Positions 9,890 to 19,668 of a stretch of 64,000 bases of DNA are shown here, in pieces. Source of the stretch: Eutrigla gurnardus (lineage: Eukaryota > Chordata > Actinopteri > Perciformes > Triglidae); assembly GCA_963514095.1 (NCBI GenBank), contig OY741283.1, forward strand, positions 6,184,406 to 6,248,405. The letters run 5' to 3'. Below the pieces are notes generated by a model that saw only the letters and a list, made by a program, of their open reading frames with translations, did not search any database and was not told the origin of the DNA. The position numbers and the translations under genes were made by a program. Position 1 is the stretch's first letter, and every line of letters starts with the position of its first letter.

Positions 9890-10543
9890 ATTTACAAAAA
9901 CACTCACATAATTATTTTTTGGATCATAACTGCATTAGTGACTGACTCAGTAGTGTAAAGCCAACTTTGAGATGTTAATTAGTCAAACTATAGAACGGTT
10001 TGCAACACATAATGTGTGTTTGTCGGAGATTCAAGTTCCACCTTCTATTTGTGTGAGATGAAGAACACATGAGTGTTACATATTCTTTTTAGATCATTTA
10101 AATAAAATGGTCTTCAGTTACTTTATTATCATCGGTATGTAAATCAGCCTCCTTGTGCTCCCCAAATGTCCTCTCTCCGGCCTCTACATGCTCACCACTA
10201 CTTAATATATGGAAAACAATGAAATATCTTCACACATTTAAGTGGAAACACACAGATGTAAATAACAAGGTCACCAAGTGACCACATTCAAATAACAATA
10301 ATAATAACTTAAGGTTAAAAAGTCAAACAAAATAAGTTGTAAGAGATACAATGAGTTTCTTTAAAACACACATAATAAAATATGGTCAATTAGGAGAAAG
10401 CCATAATCGTAAAAATGAGTTTTGAAGAGAGATTGAAAAGATGACACTGTTTAATTGCTCCTCTGATTGCAAAACAGAGGGACAAATACAGCAAAGCACA
10501 AGTTACCAGTTGAATCTGGTTGACTGTTTGTGAGGAGGAGTCG
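9890..10543. other. B-to-A spacer with relic C promoter
   Basis: No gene. Resumes the B 3' flank (ACAAAAACACTCACATAATT). The relic C promoter lies near 10030-10158 (octamer-like ATGTAAAT at 10137-10144), followed by standard A upstream sequence. Confidence 0.75.
10137..10144 (+). promoter_or_regulatory. Relic family C octamer (ATGTAAAT), no gene attached
   Basis: Lies in ATCGGTATGTAAATCAGCCT, as in intact C genes, but CTCCCCAAATGTCC of the A flank follows immediately and there is no TATA box, leader or V exon. Functionality is unknown. Confidence 0.75.
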
Positions 10544-10620
10544 ATGCAAACCTGGGATGTCTTCCACCTCTACTTATGTGACTGCAGAGAGGACAGAGGA
10601 CAGTGGACACACAGTTCAAC

Positions 10621-11057
10621 ATGATGGACTACAGGACAGGACTGCTGCTTCTAACTGTCTGCTGGGCAGGTGAACATTGTCACTAGTCTTGATTTGACAA
10701 AGTTTCCTTTTGTGTCACTGACATATTTCACATGTTTTATGTTTGTTTTAGGTGTTGATGGTCAGACTCTGACAGAATCTGAACCAGTGGTCAAAAGACC
10801 TGGAGAATCTCACAGACTGACCTGTACAGCCTCTGGGTTTAACTTTGGTGGCTCTTGGATGGCTTGGATCAGACAGGCTCCTGGAAAAGGACTGGAGTGG
10901 ATTGCAACTATCGACAATAACAATGGCAACATCGGCTACCCTCAGTCAGTTCAAGGCCGGTTTACCGTCTCCAGAAACAACAACATGCAGCAGCTGTATC
11001 TGCAGATGAACACTCTGAAGACGGAAGATTCTGCTGTTTATTATTGTGCTCGATACT
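10621..11057 (+). CDS. ighv: IGHV family A, gene 3
   Basis: Leader exon 10621-10669, V exon 10752-11057, octamer 10544-10551. CDR1 is GFNFGGSW and CDR2 IDNNNGNI, the same as the A gene at 40537, as expected for duplicated segments. The V exon ends in CARY. RSS: CACAGTG 11058-11064, 23-nt spacer, ACAAAATCC 11088-11096. All conserved residues are present. Confidence 0.95.
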
Positions 11058-11096
11058 CACAGTGACTGGAGTTGGTGGAGCAGCTGTACAAAATCC

Positions 11097-11966
11097 TACA
11101 GCACTCATTCTTACTGGGCTGATAGACTTAAAGTATTTTTCATTCACATTATTTACTTTATTCTTGATGTATATTTAGTTTTTGTTTACATATAATAAAT
11201 TAGTCCCTGCAATATAAACATTCCTGAAAAATATTATTCATAAATATTATTAAAAAACATTAAATATGATTACAAGATTACATGTTCATAAAAGGGCTAA
11301 AGACTGCTCACCAAAGTGGTTGCTGAAATTAAACTTCATACTTTAATAGTGAAATTCAAAATGATAAAACACAAACATTTGAGTACCACTGATGTATGAC
11401 TGGCATCAGAGATACATTTTTTAATGAGAGAATAAGATACTGATAAAATAATAATAATAATATCGCTCAATAAAACAATCCAACTGAAAACAAGTTTCAG
11501 TTCCTGAGCAGCTGTGCACATCTGCAATCAATGAAACCATCAAAAATATTTCATGCAAAGCTGCAAACCAGCAGCATCGCTGAAGGTAACTTAAGTTTCA
11601 TACCATTAACATGATCCTGGCTGCTGTCTCTGCATTTCTGTTTACAGCAAATAAAGTCAGAAAGTCAGCAAAGAAATCAAGAATGCAATAATTATAAAAA
11701 AGCTGAACTCATGCGTTTAAGGTTTTTTTAAATAACAATTATATAGATAGAATACACAAAATAAACATTGATAGTTAAAGGCAAAGCTAATATTTATTTT
11801 TTTATTTCTGTAAATACGGGGACTCTTTATTAAAATGTTACAATTAAGTGTGTCATTAAATTAAAATATGATTTCCAGGCATGTTTTCACCCTGCACATA
11901 TAAACACACTGAACAGACTCTTATGGCTCAATTAGACCAATGTTGATGTTTAACATGTTTGATTGA
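11097..11966. other. A-to-B spacer, short type
   Basis: No gene. Short-type spacer (AACTGAAAACAAGTTTCAGT), closest to the spacer at 41013. Confidence 0.7.
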
Positions 11967-12058
11967 ATGCAAACTCAGTGGCCTTCCTCTTTACGCAGCT
12001 ATAAAACATCACATCAGGCTGCCAGTGGAGTTCACAGCACGTCACTTCCAACATCATC

Positions 12059-12478
12059 ATGTTCTCTGTCGCTCTGCTGCTGCTGCTGGCAGCTGGATGT
12101 GAGTCTCTTTGGATTTGTCAAAGTCAGCAGTTCTGCTTTTGCAGTGTATTTTTTAAACATTTACTTTTCTTTTTACAGGTGTGAAGTGTGAACAGCTGAC
12201 ACAGCCAGCCTCTGTGACTGTGCAGCCAGGTCAACGTCTGACCATCACCTGTCAGGTGTCTTATTCTCTTAGCAGCTACTGGACAGCTTGGATCAGACAG
12301 CCTGCAGGGAAAGGACTGGAGTGGATCGGATACAGCTGTGATGGATGTACCGCTGTTTATAAAGATTCCCTGAAGAACAAGTTCAGTATCAACTTAGACA
12401 CTTCCAGCAAAACGGTGACTCTAAACGGAGAGAATATGCAGCCTGAAGACACTGCTGTGTATTACTGTGCCAGAGACC
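12059..12478 (+). CDS. ighv: IGHV family B with CXXC in CDR2
   Basis: Leader exon 12059-12098, V exon 12179-12478, octamer 11967-11974. CDR1 is YSLSSYW. CDR2 reads YSCDGCTAVYKDS, so two germline cysteines form a C-x-x-C unit besides the canonical FR1 and FR3 cysteines. FR3 has NLDTSSKTV. RSS: CACAATG 12479-12485, 23-nt spacer, ACAAAAACC 12509-12517. It is followed by an intact C gene. No frame defect was seen. The extra cysteines may form a loop disulfide in CDR2 or pair with a CDR3 cysteine (inference). Confidence 0.95.
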
Positions 12479-12517
12479 CACAATGACACAAACCATCAGT
12501 AGAGCTGAACAAAAACC

Positions 12518-13026
12518 CCTCAGTGCCTGAACTCTTGTAACATGAAGCCACCAGAGGAGGAGCCCTCGGACCACTAACCACTTCTACCAGCTCACTGTCA
12601 AGAGAGAAACCATGTTAGATTATATCAAAAAGGTCTTCATTAAATTGAACTCCAGCTGATTTTACTAAAGTACTCTGACATTACAAACACTGATACATCA
12701 TTGCATTTAACCTTCCAAGTGATGGAATAAAATCAGCTCATAACTCCAGTTCAACGACTACAGCAGGAAGTAATCCTCAAATGTCTATTACTCTTCCATG
12801 AAAGTGTTATAAAAAATGATCATGATTATTTTTATTATCTGAATCAAAACCACATTCGCGGATTTTAATTAGTGAATCTCTAGGAAAGTTTGTTTCTAAA
12901 AACAAATTAAAATGTTTGCCCGAGATTCAAGTTCCACTTTCTTGTGAGATGAAGAACAGCTGAACATTTCATCTTCATTTTAATTCATTTAAATAACTTG
13001 TAGTCAGCTGATTTATTATCATCGGT
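12518..13026. other. B-to-C spacer
   Basis: No gene. Flank of the 'CTGTCAAGAGAGAAACCATG' lineage, which always accompanies an intact C gene. TCTGAATCAAAACCACATTC near 12838 is the empty version of the LINE-tail insertion site at 42748. Confidence 0.7.
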
Positions 13027-13060
13027 ATGTAAATCAGCCTCCTTGTGAGTTACCTTATAA
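13027..13060 (+). promoter_or_regulatory. Family C promoter: octamer variant and TATA box
   Basis: ATGTAAAT at 13027-13034 (one base off ATGCAAAT) and TATAA at 13056-13060; the leader ATG is at 13133. The same arrangement precedes the C genes with octamers at 24603, 28216, 43116 and 51401. Confidence 0.8.
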
Positions 13061-13132
13061 GGAAGTGAAGTGTGTGTGTTTGTTGTGTGTCAGAGACAGA
13101 AGAGCTCACATCAGTTCATCTCCAACATCATC

Positions 13133-13581
13133 ATGTTCTCTGTCGCTCTGATGCTGCTGCTGGCAGCTGCAACCTGTGAGGAGCTTTTAGTGGATTCATA
13201 CTATTAAACACATTAGAAACGCTGAACAGTCGGTGAATGATGGAGATCATGTTGATTTGTGTTTCCACAGGTGTGAACAGTATTGATCTCATCCAGCCAG
13301 ACTCGATGGTGGTGCAGCCTGGACAGTCTTTGACCATCACCTGTCAGGTCTCTGGTTATTCTTTGACTGATAACAGCTATGCAACAGGTTGGATCAGACA
13401 GAGTGAAGGAAAACCGATGGACTGGATTAACCATAAGTGGGGAGGAGGAGACTTTTACCAAAATGAAGCTCTGAAGAACAAGTTCAGCTACAGCAGAGAC
13501 ACTTCTGCTCGAACAGTGACTCTGAAAGGAACGAATCTGCAGCCTGAGGACACAGCTGTGTATTACTGTGTCCATCGGCCC
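13133..13581 (+). CDS. ighv: IGHV family C, gene 1
   Basis: Leader exon 13133-13175 (MFSVALMLLLAAAT plus one base), a 95-bp intron ending TTTCCACAG, V exon 13271-13581. Mature FR1 is SIDLIQPDSMVVQPGQSL. The conserved residues are LTITC, TGWIRQSEGKPMDWIN (the unusual KPMDW replaces the common KGLEW) and AVYYC. CDR1 is GYSLTDNSY, CDR2 about KWGGGDF. The exon ends CVHRP; other C genes have CVR. RSS: CACAGTG 13582-13588, 23-nt spacer, degenerate nonamer ACAAATACT 13612-13620. Confidence 0.93.
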
Positions 13582-14041
13582 CACAGTGATACAAACCACC
13601 AACAGACCTGCACAAATACTCAGCAACCATGTGACTCAGCCCCACACACACACGTTAACAATGAGACATAAAAATAAATAAAGTCATCTGCAGTTACTCC
13701 CTGATAGAAGCTCACTTTAACATGATAACAAAAACTCACTTTGGGGATATTGTAAAACTGACGGTCAAAGTCTTCATGTGATGCAAACTGCTTAATAATG
13801 AGCACAAAAAAACTTGAACAATGTCTTTCCTACTTTTCCTAACCTATTCCACAAATAATACTGAAATATGCTAGAGGGACCCGTGTACAGTAAACATTTA
13901 TTTTTATTTTTCACACCAGGAAGTGATCCAAGTCAAGTCCATTCCACACTGTGAGGAGGAGTCGATGCAAACCTGGGATGTCTTCCACCTCTACTTATGT
14001 GACTGCAGAGAGGACAGAGGACAGTGGACACACAGTTCAAC

Positions 14042-14478
14042 ATGATGGACTACAGGACAGGACTGCTGCTTCTAACTGTCTGCTGGGCAGGTGAACATTG
14101 TCACTAGTCTTGATTTGACAGAGTTTCCTTTTGTGTCACTGACATATTTCACATGTTTTATGTTTGTTTTAGGTGTTGATGGTCAGACTCTGACAGAATC
14201 TGAACCAGTGGTCAAAAGACCTGGAGAATCTCACAGACTGACCTGTACAGCCTCTGGGTTAGACATTAGTGGCTACTATATGGCTTGGATCAGACAGGCT
14301 CCTGGAAAAGGACTGGAGTGGATTGTATATATCAGCTCGGGTAGTGGCGACATCCGCTACTCTCAGTCAGTTCAAGGCCGGTTTACCGGCTCCAGAAACA
14401 ACAACATCAAGCAGCTGTATCTGCAGATGAACACTCTGAAGACGGAAGATTCTGCTGTTTATTATTGTGCTCGAGACT
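14042..14478 (+). CDS. ighv: IGHV family A, gene 4
   Basis: Leader exon 14042-14090, V exon 14173-14478, octamer 13965-13972, which is only about 380 bp after the end of the preceding C gene. CDR1 is GLDISGYY and CDR2 ISSGSGDI. FR2/CDR2 has WIVY in place of WIAY, and FR3 has RFTGSRNNNIKQ (Gly where the others have Val or Ile). RSS: CACAGTG 14479-14485, 23-nt spacer, ACAAAATCC 14509-14517. It should be functional unless the FR3 Gly disturbs folding. Confidence 0.94.
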
Positions 14479-14517
14479 CACAGTGACTGGAGTTGGTGGA
14501 GCAGCTGTACAAAATCC

Positions 14518-15524
14518 TACAGCACTCATTCTGACTGATAGATTTTAAGTATTTTTCACTGACAATATATACTTCATTCTTGATTTATATTTAGTTTTTA
14601 CGTATTAAATCATATTTTTCACATATAATTAATTCATCATTATCTGAAAATTAATGGAAAAAATAATGTTAATAATATAAATAATTAATAAACATTAAAT
14701 ACGATAAGGATTACATGTTCATTAATGGGCTAAAGACTGCTCACCAAAGTGGTTGATGAAATCATACTTTAATACTGAAATTAAAAAATGATAAGACAAA
14801 CATTTGAGTACCACTGATGTATGACTTAAAAAAATTTTTACGAGTAAATAAGATACTGACAAAATTATAATCATATTGCTCGATAATACAAACCAACTGA
14901 AAACATTTCACTCTTTCCATCACATGTTGTATTTAAGTGCTTCATGAAAACCATTTCTGAGACGAGACAGTGTTGATCTATAAAGTGGAGGAGAAGTGCA
15001 ATGATTACAGCATTTTACTTACATGAACCTATAAACCTCAATGCCTTTAGATAAACACTATTTTTTTCATCTAACACAACACACAAGATAGATTTTAAGT
15101 ATTTTTCACTGACAATATATAGTTTATTCTTGATTTATATTTAGTTTTTACGTATTAAATCATATTTTTTACATATAATAAATTAGTCCCTGCAATATAA
15201 ACATTCCTGAAAAAATATTATTAATAAATATTATTAAAAAATATTAAATATTATTACAGGATTACATGTTCATAAAAGGGCTAAAGACTGCTCACCAAAG
15301 TTGTTGATGAATTTAAACTACATACTTTAATACTGAAATTCAAAATGATAAAACACAAACATTTGAGTACCACTGATGTATGACTGGCTTCAGAGATACA
15401 TTTTTTAATGAGAAAATAAGATACTGATAAAATAATAATAATCATATTGCTCAATAATACAAACCAACTGAAAACAACAAGTTTCAGTTCCTGAGCAGCT
15501 GTGCACATCTGCAATCAATGAAAC
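14518..15524. other. Composite A-to-B spacer with internal junction
   Basis: No gene. 14518-15086 is a long-type spacer. At about 15087 it jumps to the beginning of a short-type spacer (GATAGATTTTAAGTATTTTT), so the flank just 3' of an A gene is present twice but the second copy has no V gene before it. The LTR element begins at 15525 and splits the unit. Confidence 0.8.
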
Positions 15525-15726
15525 TGTGGTGACCCACAATTGCTGTGTGAGACATTCACCAAGGGACTGTACCTTTAAGGTAAACAGTTCCGGTTTACGA
15601 CAGTTCGTGTTTACGTCAGTTACGATTTGAACTCATGTGCGAGTAAGACTCGTTTGTTTTGATGTGGAGAGTAAAGCTGACTCGACCCATCTCCGTCTCT
15701 TGTCTCATCATTTACCCGACTCCACA
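15525..15726 (+). repeat. 5' LTR
   Basis: Starts TGTGG and ends CCACA. By eye it is identical to the 3' LTR, which implies recent insertion. It carries TTTAAGG near 15575 as a possible core promoter element. Confidence 0.95.
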
Positions 15727-15728
15727 AT

Positions 15729-15745
15729 TGGTGACCCCGACGTGA
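15729..15745 (+). other. Primer binding site, tRNA-Trp
   Basis: TGGTGACCCCGACGTGA lies 2 nt after the LTR and is complementary to the 3' end (with CCA) of vertebrate tRNA-Trp, recalled from memory. Confidence 0.8.
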
Positions 15746-15763
15746 GTTGGATACGACTGTAAA

Positions 15764-16555
15764 ATGTTGCACATCGACGGTGATAACAACGCGCCCGCCG
15801 CGGCGCCGGCCGCCGCTGGCGGTGCGGCTATCGACGCGGCTAACGTCGGCGCTATCTATGCTGCCACCGTCAAGTTGCCGGACTTCTGGCAGAACAACCC
15901 ACGGTCGTGGTTCCAACATATCGAAGCCCAGTTCCAGCTGAGGGGAATAACACAGGACGTGACTAAATATTTCCACGTTGTAGCAGCCTTAGATGCCTCG
16001 ACGACGGCCAGGTGTATGGCGCGGTTGGAGGCTCCTCCAGCTGTCGGCAAGTACGACGCGCTCAAGGGGTTCCTCGTGAACCTTTTTGAACTGTCGGAGC
16101 TGGAGAAGGCGGACCGCCTCCTTTCCCTGAACGGCCTGGGCGACGGCAAGCCGTCTGAGTTGATGGAGAGGATGCTGGCTGTGCTGGGCTCGGCGGATCC
16201 CTCCTTCCTTTTCGCCCACATCTTCCTGCGGCAGCTTCCAGCGCCCGTGCGCACTGCTCTGGCCAGCTCACCCCTCTTTGCCTCCAAGGACTACCGGGCG
16301 GTGGCTGTAGAGGCCGACAGGATTTTCCTCGCCAACAGGCAGCAGTTTGTTCATGCGCTGTTGCCTCCCCAGCACACATCGGCCCCGTTTCCGCCGCAGG
16401 GGTACGACCCGGACACCGCAGCCGCTGTGACCGCCCGCCGACAGCATGACGACGGGTGTTGTTACTACCACGCCAGGTTCGGGGCCAAAGCCAAGCAGTG
16501 TCGCCAGCCTTGCAGTTTTGGGGCCCCGGGAAAAGCCCGGGCCAGCGCTCATTAA
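15764..16555 (+). CDS. gag: Gag-like protein of the LTR retrotransposon
   Basis: A 263-residue frame. It begins with an Ala-rich stretch, followed by a capsid-like region with LPDFWQNNPRSWFQHIEAQF (about residues 33-52), the conserved opening of Ty3/gypsy capsid proteins. The C-terminus has a cysteine/histidine cluster (CCYYHARFG...CRQPC) typical of vertebrate gypsy-type Gag rather than a CCHC knuckle. It would assemble the retrotransposon particle in the cytoplasm. The last 100 nt overlap pol, which lies in the -1 frame; the stop is at 16553-16555. The start was chosen as the first ATG after the primer site. Confidence 0.9.
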   Translation: MLHIDGDNNAPAAAPAAAGGAAIDAANVGAIYAATVKLPDFWQNNPRSWFQHIEAQFQLRGITQDVTKYFHVVAALDASTTARCMARLEAPPAVGKYDALKGFLVNLFELSELEKADRLLSLNGLGDGKPSELMERMLAVLGSADPSFLFAHIFLRQLPAPVRTALASSPLFASKDYRAVAVEADRIFLANRQQFVHALLPPQHTSAPFPPQGYDPDTAAAVTARRQHDDGCCYYHARFGAKAKQCRQPCSFGAPGKARASAH

Positions 16556-19500
16556 CAGCTGTGAGCGCTGGTCGGGACTGCAGGCTGTTGTTCGTCACTG
16601 ACACCTTGTCCGGCCGGCGGCTGCTGGTCGATTCTGGGGCTCAGCGCAGCATCCTGCCGGCGACGCCTGTGGACACTATGGCTGGCGGCCATGGCCCCCC
16701 GATGGACGCCGCCAACGGCACACCCATTCGTACCTACGGCACGAGGTATGTGGATGTGTGTTTCGGCGGCCGGCGTTTTGGTTGGGATTTCGTCATGGCT
16801 GCAGTGTCTACGCCACTCCTGGGGGCGGATTTCCTCTGCGCATACAGGCTGCTGGTGGATGTTACCAACTGCCGCCTGATCGACGCCCTCTCCTTTGCTT
16901 CGTTCCCCTGCACGCTGGGGGGGGTGGGGGGGCTTTGTCTTGCGAACACGTTTGCCACCGGGGACCTGTATCAACGCCTGCTGGCTGAGTTTCCTGACAT
17001 CACCACGCCAACGTTTTCATCGGCTGTGGCTAAGCATGGTGTGGAGCACTACATCACCACGGTTGGCCCCCCAGTCTATGCACGGGCCCGCCGCCTGGAC
17101 TCTGCCAAGCTCGCGATCGCCAGGGAGGAGTTCGCCACCATGGAGCGCCTCGGCATCGTACGCCGTTCCAAAAGTCCGTGGGCCTCCCCCCTGCACATGG
17201 TGACCAAGGCTGATGGCGGTTGGCGTCCGTGTGGTGATTTCCGTCGCTTGAATAACGCCACCACTCCCGACCGGTACCCGGTACCGCATATTCAGGATTT
17301 CACCGCCCACCTGGCTGGCGCCGCCGTCTTTTCAAAGGTGGACCTGGTACGCGGTTACCATCAGGTGCCCGTCCGCCCGCAGGATGTCCCCAAGACGGCG
17401 GTCATCACGCCCTTTGGACTTTTTGAATTCCTGAGGATGCCTTTCGGCCTCAAGGGTGCAGCGCAGACGTTCCAGCGCCTCATGGATTCTGTGCTGCGGG
17501 ACATGCCGTTCCTGTTCGTCTATCTGGATGACATCCTCGTTGCCAGTGCGTCCGCGGACGACCACCTGACGCATCTACGGCAGCTGTTCGGTCGGCTCAG
17601 TGAGCATGGTCTCATTGTCAACCCGGCCAAGTGCGAGTTTGGCCGGTCATCCATCACCTTCCTCGGCCACCACGTCACTCCGCAGGGGGCGGTTCCCCTC
17701 CCGGCCAAGGTGGACGCCATCGCCAGTTTCCCACGTTCGCGCACGGTGAAGTCCCTGCAGGAGTTCCTGGGCATGGTGAACTTCTATAACCGTTTCCTTC
17801 CCCATGCGGCCCAGCTCATGCGACCCTTGTACAACGCCTTACGGGGCAGGAAGCCTGCAGACGTGTTGGATTGGTCCACGGAAATGACGGCTGCCTTCGA
17901 TGCTGCCAAAACCGCGTTGGCCAACGCTGCTCTGCTGGCGCACCCGTCTCCGACCGCCCCTGTTGCTCTTACTACGGACGCCTCTGATTACGCCGTGGGG
18001 GCTGTGTGTGAGCAGTGGGTGGGAGGAGCCTGGCAACCGCTGGCCTTTTTCAGCAGGAAGCTCCGCGACAACGAGAGGAAATACAGCGCTTTTGACAGGG
18101 AACTCCTGGCTCTTTTCCTCGCCACCCGTCATTTCCGCTTCCTGCTGGAGGGCCGTCGGTTCACGGCTTTTGTGGACCACAAGCCGCTGACGTTCGCCAT
18201 GGCCAAGTCTTCGGAGCCATGGTCTGGTCGACAGCAGCGTCAGCTCTCCGCCATCTCGGAGTACACCACTGACGTTCAGCATGTGGCCGGCAAAGACAAT
18301 TTTGTGGCCGACTGCCTCTCTCGGGTGGTTATTGGTTCCGTCCACTTGGGCCTCGACTACGCAGCTATGGCTGGGGATCAGGCTATTGACTCTGAGGTGC
18401 AGGCCTACAGGACAGCCCCCACGGCACTCCTCATGGAGGATGTGGTGTTTGGCACGGCCAACACTGCGCTCCTCTGCGACGTCTCTACTGGCCAACCGCG
18501 CCCCATGGTGCCTGCTGGCTGGAGGCGTAAGGTTTTCGACACGATCCACAGCCTTTCCCATCCAGGGGTGAAGGCCTCTGCCAAGCTCGTGGGGGCCAAG
18601 TTCGTCTGGCCGGGCCTGCGGAAGGACGTCAGGGCCTGGGCTGCTGTCTGTGTGGCGTGCCAGCGTGCGAAGGTGACTCGGCATACCAAAGCCCCCTTGG
18701 CACTCTTCAAAGTGCCGGAGAGGCGTTTCGACCACGTGAACGTGGACCTGGTGGGCCCGCTTTCACCCTCCCGTGGTTACACCTACCTCCTCACCATGGT
18801 GGACCGGACCACCAGGTGGCCAGAGGTGGTTCCCCTGTCCTCCACTACAGCAGCTGAGGTGGCCCGGGCGTTCGTTATGGCTTGGGTGGCCCGTTTCGGC
18901 ACACCGTCAGACATTTCCTCAGACCGGGGGCCGCAGTTCACGTCGGAGCTTTGGACTGCGGTCGCCGGTGTCCTGGGAGTGAAGGTCCACCGCACCACGG
19001 CCTATAACCCACAGAGCAACGGGCTTTGCGAGCGGTTTCATCGGGACATGAAGGCCGCGCTCAGGGCCAGCCTTACGGGCGGCGACTGGGCTGACCGCCT
19101 CCCGTGGGTTATGCTGGGCCTTCGCTCCGCCCCCAAGGAGGATCTTCAGGCCTCGTCGGCAGAGCTGGTGTACGGCCAGCCCCTGCGCGTCCCTGGGGAG
19201 TTTCTTCCGGACGCCACGGCCCCGTGGTCGGCTGCCTCCCATCGTGCTGCGTCCCGGGACATTGCGGACGCTTTCATTCCCGTTCCGACGTCTCGCCATG
19301 GCCTCCCCCGGTCCTACGTTCCCAGGGATTTACCGTCGGCCAAGTACGTCTTCATCCGCCACGATGGCCACCGTACCCCGCTGCGGCCCCCCTACGATGG
19401 GCCCTTCCGCGTCTTGGAGGGTGGGCCTAAGAACTTTGTGGTGGATATGGGGGGCAGGCCTGAGCGGGTGGCTATAGACCGGCTCAAGCCTGCTCATGTG

Positions 19501-19668
19501 GATGTTGGCGAACCGCTCCAGCTGGCTCAGCCCCCGCGACGGGGGCGCCCGCCTGTGGCAGCCTCGACCCCTGGTCCTGCGGCGGCCTCGACCCCTGCTC
19601 CTGCCTCTTGCCCTTCTCCTGTTAGGCGCAGCCGTTCTGGCCGCCTGGTCCGCCCGCCTAGGCGTTGA
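16456..19668 (+). CDS. pol: Pol polyprotein: protease, RT, RNase H, integrase
   Basis: A 1070-codon open frame; numbering is from its first ATG, although translation most likely comes from a gag frameshift near 16534. Protease: DSGA at residues 59-62. Reverse transcriptase: KVDLVRGYHQ (Asp296) and YLDD at 356-359. RNase H: acidic residues in TTDAS (508), Glu549, VDHKPL (574) and ADCLSR (619). Integrase: His698 or His702 with CVAC (732-735) as the zinc-binding part, then Asp764, Asp823 and Glu859, with 35 residues between the last two. RT before integrase is the Ty3/gypsy order. A Pro/Arg-rich tail follows, with no chromodomain seen. No stop or frameshift is visible, so it may be active. Confidence 0.95.
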   Translation: MLLLPRQVRGQSQAVSPALQFWGPGKSPGQRSLTAVSAGRDCRLLFVTDTLSGRRLLVDSGAQRSILPATPVDTMAGGHGPPMDAANGTPIRTYGTRYVDVCFGGRRFGWDFVMAAVSTPLLGADFLCAYRLLVDVTNCRLIDALSFASFPCTLGGVGGLCLANTFATGDLYQRLLAEFPDITTPTFSSAVAKHGVEHYITTVGPPVYARARRLDSAKLAIAREEFATMERLGIVRRSKSPWASPLHMVTKADGGWRPCGDFRRLNNATTPDRYPVPHIQDFTAHLAGAAVFSKVDLVRGYHQVPVRPQDVPKTAVITPFGLFEFLRMPFGLKGAAQTFQRLMDSVLRDMPFLFVYLDDILVASASADDHLTHLRQLFGRLSEHGLIVNPAKCEFGRSSITFLGHHVTPQGAVPLPAKVDAIASFPRSRTVKSLQEFLGMVNFYNRFLPHAAQLMRPLYNALRGRKPADVLDWSTEMTAAFDAAKTALANAALLAHPSPTAPVALTTDASDYAVGAVCEQWVGGAWQPLAFFSRKLRDNERKYSAFDRELLALFLATRHFRFLLEGRRFTAFVDHKPLTFAMAKSSEPWSGRQQRQLSAISEYTTDVQHVAGKDNFVADCLSRVVIGSVHLGLDYAAMAGDQAIDSEVQAYRTAPTALLMEDVVFGTANTALLCDVSTGQPRPMVPAGWRRKVFDTIHSLSHPGVKASAKLVGAKFVWPGLRKDVRAWAAVCVACQRAKVTRHTKAPLALFKVPERRFDHVNVDLVGPLSPSRGYTYLLTMVDRTTRWPEVVPLSSTTAAEVARAFVMAWVARFGTPSDISSDRGPQFTSELWTAVAGVLGVKVHRTTAYNPQSNGLCERFHRDMKAALRASLTGGDWADRLPWVMLGLRSAPKEDLQASSAELVYGQPLRVPGEFLPDATAPWSAASHRAASRDIADAFIPVPTSRHGLPRSYVPRDLPSAKYVFIRHDGHRTPLRPPYDGPFRVLEGGPKNFVVDMGGRPERVAIDRLKPAHVDVGEPLQLAQPPRRGRPPVAASTPGPAAASTPAPASCPSPVRRSRSGRLVRPPRR
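16528..16589 (+). promoter_or_regulatory. Predicted -1 ribosomal frameshift signal (gag to pol)
   Basis: GGGAAAA (16528-16534) is read in the gag frame as G GGA AAA, the canonical X XXY YYZ slippery form. After a 7-nt spacer there is a perfect 9-bp stem, CCAGCGCTC (16542-16550) with GAGCGCTGG (16563-16571). The loop holds the gag stop. Loop bases AACAGC (16554-16559) are complementary to GCTGTT (16584-16589), giving an H-type pseudoknot. The pol frame is -1 to gag, as this needs. Confidence 0.85.

Noticed and set aside
15856..19299. Long antisense frames in the retrotransposon
   Set aside because: GC-rich sequence leaves few stops on the opposite strand; the sense frames carry all the motifs.
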